Shown: positions 58,256-64,000 of the stretch, one piece after another
How the letters are laid out: every line of letters starts with the position of its first letter
Position numbering within the stretch: the stretch's first letter is position 1
DNA from: Gigantopelta aegis
Lineage: Eukaryota > Mollusca > Gastropoda > Neomphalida > Peltospiridae
Reading direction: 5' to 3'
DNA length: 64,000 nucleotides
NCBI RefSeq assembly: GCF_016097555.1
Contig: NC_054701.1
Coordinates: 32,721,272-32,785,271, forward strand
Program-made: the position numbers and the translations under genes
Notes under the pieces: generated by a model
Database searches by the model: none
Told to the model about the DNA's origin: nothing
The model's input: only the letters and a program-made list of their open reading frames with translations

Positions 58256-59132
58256 AAGCAAATGTTTTATTTAATGACGCACTCATCACATTATATTTAC
58301 GGTTATATGGCATCAAACATATGGTTAAGGACCACACAGATATTGAGAGAGGAAACCCGCTGTCGCCTTTTCATGGGCTACTCTTTTCGATTAGCATCAA
58401 GGGATCGTTTATATGCACCATCTCACAGACAGGGTAGTACAGGGTTCGAACTTAACGGTCGCCCAATCGCCCCTGGCGACTGAAACCCACAGTAAGGTTG
58501 CCCGCCTGGCGACCGATTTGTAAAAAAAAATTTTTTAAATCAATAATTAATAAATAAATAAAAGTACAGCTATGTAGCCTACTTTGCACCATGAAAAAGT
58601 GTAGGTCTGCTTTTACATATAAACATATGCCCAATATAAGAATAGGTGTAAGGTAAGTTAAGTGGCATGTAAAATTGGGCACAAATTCATGTCGAAAAGA
58701 TTCAGCCCTGGTTATGTGTACACGTCATAGATCGTATCCACTGAACATTATATATATATTTTTTTTCAATTATTATTATTTCATTGAGATGGAGTGGGGT
58801 GTTATTTATTTAAAGAGTGGGTTGGTTGAGTGCAGGAAAATACTCAAAATGAATGTTTTCTCTTATAATCTGTTGCAATATTGTTTTTTCGGGCAAGTGA
58901 AAATAGACTCGAGCAAGTGAAAATAGACTCGAGCAAGTGAAAATAGACCCGGGCAAGTGAAAGTGCTGTCACCACTTGCCCGGATGGCAACTAAAAAAAA
59001 CGTTAAGCGCAGACACTGGTAGTACATACCACCGCCTTTGATATGCCAGTCGTGGTTCACTGGCTAGAAAGAAAAATATCCCAATGGGCCCTCCGAACGA
59101 ACACTTTACCACTGGACTACGTCCCGTCCCCT
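58256..59132 (-). mobile_element. SINE, head A + core + tail A, split by a hAT-like element
   Basis: Tail A and most of the core are at 58256-58440, and the rest of the core and head (ending GGACTACGTCCCGTCCC in plus reading) are at 59018-59132. The head end is shared with the degenerate segment at 34094-34122, so this SINE predates the duplication. Confidence 0.88.
58441..59017. mobile_element. hAT-like non-autonomous element, 577 bp
   Basis: Flanked by the 8-bp duplication GGTAGTAC (58433-58440 and 59018-59025), the hallmark length of hAT insertions. Ends AGGGTTCGAACTTAACG and (reverse complement) AGTGTCTGCGCTTAACG are short imperfect inverted repeats of hAT type. The interior has GTCGCC words and three 20-bp units GCAAGTGAAAATAGACTCGA near its right end. 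No transposase. Confidence 0.88.
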
Positions 59133-59357
59133 GACCAGGACAAAACCGATATTTAAAGAAAGTAGCCAGTTATTTTATTTATCCTACAATCCACATAAAA
59201 CGAAACATTAATAAAATGAAGTTTTAATTCCCAACTTCATCATTTATACAATATATCCACATGTGTTGAATGCCTTATCGCGAACATATACATATACAGA
59301 ATTTATTTACACTCTGGCCGTTCAGCAACGGCATAGGAGGGCTACATAATATAAAGG

Positions 59358-59361
<4 letters not shown>

Positions 59362-59417
<56 letters not shown>
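59362..59417. repeat. (TA)n microsatellite in the LINE 3' region
   Basis: About 27 TA units within the LINE 3' untranslated part. The Tyr-Ile frames over it are not genes. Confidence 0.95.
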
Positions 59418-59420
<3 letters not shown>

Positions 59421-59551
59421 GAAGATATTTGGGATTTACAATATAAATGTATATATGTACACACATTCACTTCACAATATACACATGACAAGATGGTGGT
59501 TGACAATATATGCAGTAAATAAGTTATTTTCCAGTATAAACAGTACAATCC

Positions 59552-60691
59552 TTAAATACTGTTAGTTTGGGTGCATTTTGAGCGTTTAAAGATATTAGTA
59601 ATAACATTTATTAATTTTGATAAATTCTTTAATACACTGATTCGTTTACTGTTCATGAGTTGTTTGAATTTGAAAGTATTTGGTCGTGTATAATAATATG
59701 GATATAGAAACTGGACCCTGGAATCATGAAAATATTTACAGACGAAAATATAATGGTATTCGTCACCAATGTCTATTTCATCACATAGGTTACATAGCCT
59801 GTCTTTCTTAGGTATGTTATTCCAGCGTCCAGTTTCAATAGGCAAATAGTGATTAGATAATCTGAATTTCAAAATAATTGTCCACATCTTTTCAGGGATA
59901 ATAGTAAAATATTTTTCTAGACTGAGGTGTTCTTTGTAATATCTGTATGTAGTGCCTTTCGATGAGAGTTCTATTTCGTTACTCCATGTTTGTAAATATT
60001 GGTCATATTGTCTATTTTTTATTTGTTGAGAGAGGACCTTAACTGATACAAAAGATTGGGAAAGCCAGACATCGCTCATTCCTAAATTATTCAGGATATT
60101 TTTTACTGTAGTGATCCAGTTATAATTGGTATTATTGCTAAGATGGTCTAATAACATTGCTCTATATAATAAGAAAGATAGTTTAGATTGTTTCCCCGAT
60201 ACAATTCGTGCCCAATAACAGACCATTCGTCTGTGTATAGTTATCTCGATAGGCATTCTCCCCAGCTCTCCATGTAACATAAATAGTGGTGTCGATTTTT
60301 TTACTGGTAAAATATGTCTGAAAAAAGGTATTTGGACAGCGTTTAAGATATCAGTTTTCTCATGTCCCCAAATTTCGCACCCATGTAGTAAAACTGGAAG
60401 GATCATCGAGTCGAACATTTTAAGTTTACAGTCGACTGACAGAAAATGTTCTTTGGCTTTTGCAAGTACAAAATACATTGCTTTGGTAGCTTGTTGTTTA
60501 AGTCTCATCTTTGTAATTCGGAAGTTATTTTTATTAGTAAATGTAATTCCTAGATATTTATACTCTTTAATGTTTTCTAAAGCAGTGTTTCCTATCTTGA
60601 AAATATGTCTGTAGTCTTTAGCTGTACCGTTAAAAATAATTACCTTCGTTTTAGTGATATTAATTTTAAGTTTCCATGTCTTGCAATATTC
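59552..60691 (-). CDS. LINE ORF, C-terminal part with CCHC knuckle
   Basis: In the same frame as the reverse transcriptase, directly after its TAA. It has WKLKINITKTKVIIFNG and EYKYLGITF, the usual RT thumb motifs, then MFDSMILPVLLHGCEIWG. The C-terminal zinc knuckle CNLCDEIDIGDEYHYIFVC (C-X2-C-X9-H-X4-C) follows, and the protein ends KCTQTNSI. The first Met in the frame is at 60508, well inside the domain, so no separate protein is expected. Confidence 0.88.
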   Translation of the reverse strand, partial: EYCKTWKLKINITKTKVIIFNGTAKDYRHIFKIGNTALENIKEYKYLGITFTNKNNFRITKMRLKQQATKAMYFVLAKAKEHFLSVDCKLKMFDSMILPVLLHGCEIWGHEKTDILNAVQIPFFRHILPVKKSTPLFMLHGELGRMPIEITIHRRMVCYWARIVSGKQSKLSFLLYRAMLLDHLSNNTNYNWITTVKNILNNLGMSDVWLSQSFVSVKVLSQQIKNRQYDQYLQTWSNEIELSSKGTTYRYYKEHLSLEKYFTIIPEKMWTIILKFRLSNHYLPIETGRWNNIPKKDRLCNLCDEIDIGDEYHYIFVCKYFHDSRVQFLYPYYYTRPNTFKFKQLMNSKRISVLKNLSKLINVITNIFKRSKCTQTNSI

Positions 60692-62988
60692 TTAAAAGGT
60701 GTTTAACGTATGCTGTAGGTCAGATGCAGTTGTTGCTAAGAGGGCTGTATCATCAGCATATAGCAGACAGATAAGTTGAAGACCAACGTCAATTGGGTTT
60801 TCGGGATTATCAGGGATAGGGGAAAGCCCTTCACATCCATGATTGAATAAGTAGTCTTCTAAATCATTTAAATATAAAGAAAATAAAACAGGTGATACAT
60901 TTTCGCCTTGCCGGATACCGTTGTTGCATGGAAATAGCCCGGAGTGTTGGTTGTTTACATATATAAGTGATTTAAGGCCTTGGTACATCTGGTGTATGAT
61001 TCTAAAGAATTTGCCGTTTATATTATTATATAATAACTTTTGCCATATATTAGTTCGTGAAACCATGTCGAAAGCTTTCTGAAAATCAACAAACGCGCAG
61101 TACAACTTCTTTTTTCTTTTTTTCAAGATATCTATCAAATTATGTAAGGTGAATATGTGGTCTGTTGTGGAGTAGCCTTTACGAAAAGCAGCCTGGACTT
61201 CACTCATGATATTATTTTCTTCAATAAATATATTTAAACGGTTATTGAGTATAGATGTAAATAACTTAGAACAACAGCAAAGCAATGTGATCGGTCGGTA
61301 GTTTTCAGGCGATAGGCGGTTTCCTTTATTTTTAAAAATTGGTATGATGATACCATTGAGCCATTCCTCCGGCAAAACACCGTGCTCGATGAGTATGTTA
61401 AAAAGTTTAACGTAAACTGGCAAGAGAATTGTTGCGGTTGATTTAATGTACTCGTTAACGACTTTGTCAATACCAGCAGCTTTATCATTTTTAAGTTGTT
61501 TTATGCCTTTTAAAATTTCATCTTCGCTGAATTGTCCATTAATAATACTGTCATTGTTTACTTCATTTAATGCTTCGTCCATATTAAATTCGGGTGTATT
61601 ATCCTCATTCGGTTCGCCCTTGTTTAAATTACTGAAGAAATTGAAGAATTCATTTACTGGGGGAACGTTTATGTCCGATTTGCGTGGTCCCTTTAATATT
61701 TTATAGAATCCCTTGGAATCGTCTAGTCGTAATGTTCTCATTTTCCTTTCAGTTTTAAATCTGTGTTGTGAATATGCGTTAGAAATACATTTCTTATAGG
61801 ACTTACTGGCATTAATTAACCTCTTTTTATTTTCTATTGTTTTGTGTTTTGAGTATAATGTTTTTGATTCATGATACTGCCTTCGCAAATATTGACATCT
61901 TACCCCAAACCAGGGTCGCTTATTAGCAGTGGACTTTTTATCACGGTTGTTAGCGCGAGCACGCACCTGACCAAATGTTGAGACTGCAGAGTCTAAAAAT
62001 AGATTTTTCAGCGTGTCGGCTGCTTGGTTAACACGTGCTTGTATATCAACAGATTCATCGTCCAGTACTAAGAGGATTGTTTGAACTAAGTTATTATCGA
62101 TATTATTGATATATTCCTCTCGTTTACTTGGGATCCACTTACGAATGTGACTGGGCGCGACTTCATCACTTATATTCTTCCTAATATCAACATGCGTGTT
62201 TGAGTAAGTATTGCATTTATATGTAAGTGCTAATGCACAATGAATATCTGAGAAAAGTGGGTCAAAATCACAGATATCGAAATCAGTTACATTTTCAAAA
62301 ACATGGTAGGTACCGATTGCGTAATCGATCAGGCTTGAGTCTTTGCTGGTTACTTTCCCTATGTTTTTATCATTTCCACATCTACCGTTTAGAATATATA
62401 TATTATGTACTTTACACAGCTGTACACGTTTTGCCCCATGCCCATTAACCCTTCCCTTGTCCTGGCTTGCCCTATCTCTAGGAATATCGATATTATCCAG
62501 CTTTGATATATCATTTAGGAAATTTTCCATATCAATATTATCAATAAAGATATCATCATCAAGAGTAATATAATCAGGATAACATTTGGTTCTGGCATTG
62601 AAATCACCCAATAACAGCAAAGGTTTTCCTGATTCTACATTTTGAGAGATTTCATTTTCTATAATGTCAAAAGTGTCTTCTTTAAAATATGGTGATCCAG
62701 TAGGTGGGATATATACAACACCTACTGTTAAGCAATTACCATCACCTTTCTGAGTTTGGATGTCTGTGATACTAAACCAAGATATATATTGAGAGGATAT
62801 TTGTTCGGTGACTTTGACAATATTAGATAATTCATTTTTTACACCAATAACAATGCCGCCGGATAACCTTATACCTTTTCTATTATTGAAATAAGTTGTG
62901 TATCCTGGAATAAGTTTTAGCATACTGTCAGAGTCATCAGTTTTACTTTCAGTGAAACATAAAATGTCATATTTTGAAATAAAGGACA
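60692..62988 (-). CDS. LINE ORF: endonuclease and reverse transcriptase
   Basis: Needed for target-primed reverse transcription. About 765 codons are open from the truncation point, and the first codon in the frame is TTG, so this is not the true start. The APE endonuclease shows LLLGDFNAR at about residue 125-133, SSLIDYAIG near 216 and SDIHCAL near 246, but the first few dozen residues are lost. The RT shows NDKAAGIDKV, IIIPIFKNKGNRLSPENYRP, QAAFRKGYSTTDHIFTLH, FVDFQKAFDMV, GIRQGENVSPVLFSLYLNDL and the catalytic YADDTALL near residue 745. The frame ends at TAA (60692-60694) and continues in the same frame below, so the break is a single nonsense codon. Without most of the endonuclease N-terminus and the 5' end, autonomous movement is unlikely. 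Confidence 0.9.
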
Positions 62989-62989
62989 A

Positions 62990-63328
62990 TATCTATACAC
63001 CAAATTAACAAATTGTCTTCAAAACTGTTTTTTTTAAATCAAAACAATCAACCGAAAAGTAAATAATAAGTAACTTTCAGCAATACATTTAATTACTTTG
63101 ATGACAATAACTAGTATAAAGGTTGTATTTTTGGTCAGTGACCGAAAACATAAATTTATCTAGTCATCCTATCTTGACAATACATAAATAATAGTGATCA
63201 CAGGATGAAGTTGATATGTAATGCTAGTAGCTAAAAGGGCTGGCTCAGATAATCGGAAATAGGTTAGTCACAAAATATGTACAAACTGAGGGCAGTGTCG
63301 TGAAAAATAACTGATTTGTTCGTCTTAC
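62990..63328. other. Intron sequence of the CYYR1-like gene
   Basis: Largely matches 34288-34550 of the degenerate copy. No other content. Confidence 0.6.
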
Positions 63329-63474
63329 TTGTGGTGATTACGCTGACGTTTGGCTGAACGCCATGATGAATCACACGACCAGCACGGCTCTTATTAGCAC
63401 AGCACACCCCGATGAGTATCACAATAATCACCACAACGATAATGCCAACAACGATACCACCGATTGCCCATCCA
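63329..63474 (-). CDS. CYYR1/shisa-like protein, transmembrane exon
   Basis: Encodes one strongly hydrophobic segment (GWAIGGIVVGIIVVVIIVIL) followed by GVCCANKSRAG and a short cytoplasmic stretch ending VSVITT. This is the layout of CYYR1-like single-pass membrane proteins, in which a Gly/Val/Ile-rich helix is followed by Cys and basic residues. The 3' splice site TGTTATTTCAG precedes it, and the donor CACAA|GTAAGA follows. It starts in phase 2 and ends in phase 1, which fits the exon at 57225-57361. The Cys-rich extracellular exons must lie beyond the right edge of the window. A broken duplicate is at 34704-34830. Confidence 0.7.
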
Positions 63475-63515
63475 CTGAAATAACAGAAATAGCCATTATA
63501 AAAAAACAGGAAGGA

Positions 63516-63750
63516 AAATGGTTTATTTAACGACGCACTCAACGCATTTTATTTACGGTTATACGGCGTCGGACATATGGTTAAGGACCACACAGATATT
63601 GAGGGAAGAAACCCGCTGTCGCCAGTTTATGAGCGACACTTTTTTCGATTAGCAACAAGGGATCTTGTATATGCACCATCACATATGCAGGATAGCACAT
63701 ACCACGGTCTTTGATGTAACAGTCGTGGTGCACTGACTGGAGTGAGACAC
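63516..63750 (-). mobile_element. SINE, core + tail A, in an intron of the CYYR1-like gene
   Basis: On the minus strand: CCAGTCAGTGCACCACGACT core to the tail-A end (AACCATTTTCC). The head is replaced by the adjacent microsatellite. Confidence 0.85.
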
Positions 63751-63777
63751 TATAAACACGTACATGCACACAACAGG

Positions 63778-63900
63778 TACGTACGTACATACATACAAAC
63801 ATACATACATACATACATACATGTACATACATACATACATACATACATGCATACATACATACATACATGTATACATGCATACAGTATATACATATTCATA
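63778..63900. repeat. (CATA)n microsatellite
   Basis: CATA units with a few CATG variants. The Met-Tyr-Val-Cys frames are not genes. Confidence 0.95.
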
Positions 63901-64000
63901 CATCAGTACATACTATTCAGTGCCAGGTTTGCCCACTGTTTCGTGCACGTAAGCAAGATAGACCACGTAACTTGTATACCCCATGCATATAGTTGAGTTA

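Larger units (their letters stand above)
59282..62988 (-). mobile_element. LINE (APE + RT), 5' truncated, in the CYYR1-like intron
   Basis: The boundaries come from the paralogous empty site at about 34286-34289, where the flanks GCCTTATCGC and CAATATCTA(C/T)ACACC lie together. On the minus strand the order is: truncated apurinic endonuclease, reverse transcriptase, C-terminal CCHC knuckle, then a 3' region of about 270 bp with a (TA)n run at 59362-59417 and an AATAAA-containing end. No clear target duplication. Same orientation as the host gene. Clade not assigned; it is not L1/Tx1-like. Confidence 0.92.

Overview
This is a nuclear window from a mollusc, most likely a gastropod. The case rests on the repeats: tRNA-headed SINEs with a shared core that reads like the SINE families known from snails and bivalves, large amounts of di- and tetranucleotide microsatellite, L1/Tx1-type and other LINEs, Tc1-like transposons, and AT-rich sequence with few exons. 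Nothing looks bacterial; there is no operon, CRISPR array or phage. Species cannot be fixed from the sequence alone.

Host genes are sparse and all lie on the minus strand or are broken. (1) 20207-22399 is one large terminal exon of a secretin/adhesion-like seven-transmembrane receptor with a somatomedin-B-like N-terminal domain. Its reading frame is crossed by one in-frame TGA, and the frame continues upstream of the first Met into a signal-peptide-like stretch, so a further 5' exon is expected. (2) Two exons of a CYYR1/shisa-like small membrane protein lie at 63329-63474 (transmembrane exon) and 57225-57361 (Pro/Tyr-rich C-terminal exon). They have matching splice phase, and the gene runs off the right edge of the window. 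(3) A degenerate copy of that transmembrane exon is at 34704-34830. (4) A decayed C2H2 zinc-finger stretch is at 36012-36560.

Layout. 0.5-2.6 kb: a long inverted-repeat element holding a solo LTR. 3.4-5.2 kb: minisatellite, a 46-bp-arm hairpin and small MITEs. 6.3-13.6 kb: a segment with a diverged, collinear partner at 41.4-49.7 kb, plus a Tc1-like relic at 11.9-12.95 kb. 14.6-17.4 kb: a broken Ty3/gypsy gag-pol fragment joined to an L1/Tx1 LINE 3' part. 18-23 kb: SINEs and the receptor gene. 24-28.5 kb: a pair of near-identical MITEs and a decayed LINE. 29.7-34.8 kb: a second segment with a collinear partner at 51.3-63.5 kb, both carrying large arrays of the same 31-bp tandem repeat. 35-39.7 kb: Penelope-like fragment, zinc-finger relic, SINE dimer, Tc1 5' part and a second LTR. 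43-47 kb: TIR and foldback elements. 50.1-51.3 kb: L1/Tx1 LINE fragment. 54.7-55.5 kb: an unassigned TIR element. 58.4-59.0 kb: a hAT-like element inside a SINE. 59.3-63.0 kb: a long LINE.

The value of the window is mostly historical. Paired paralogous segments give empty-site controls for several insertions (LINE at 59.3-63.0, SINE at 29.7, TIR element at 43.1, SINE at 7.1). These allow element boundaries, target duplications and relative order to be read directly. The SINEs in this one window show heads, core and tails recombined in many combinations. I found no convincing new multi-gene system; the items most worth following are the TGA-interrupted receptor, the duplicated CYYR1-like gene with its dead exon, and the unassigned TIR and foldback elements.
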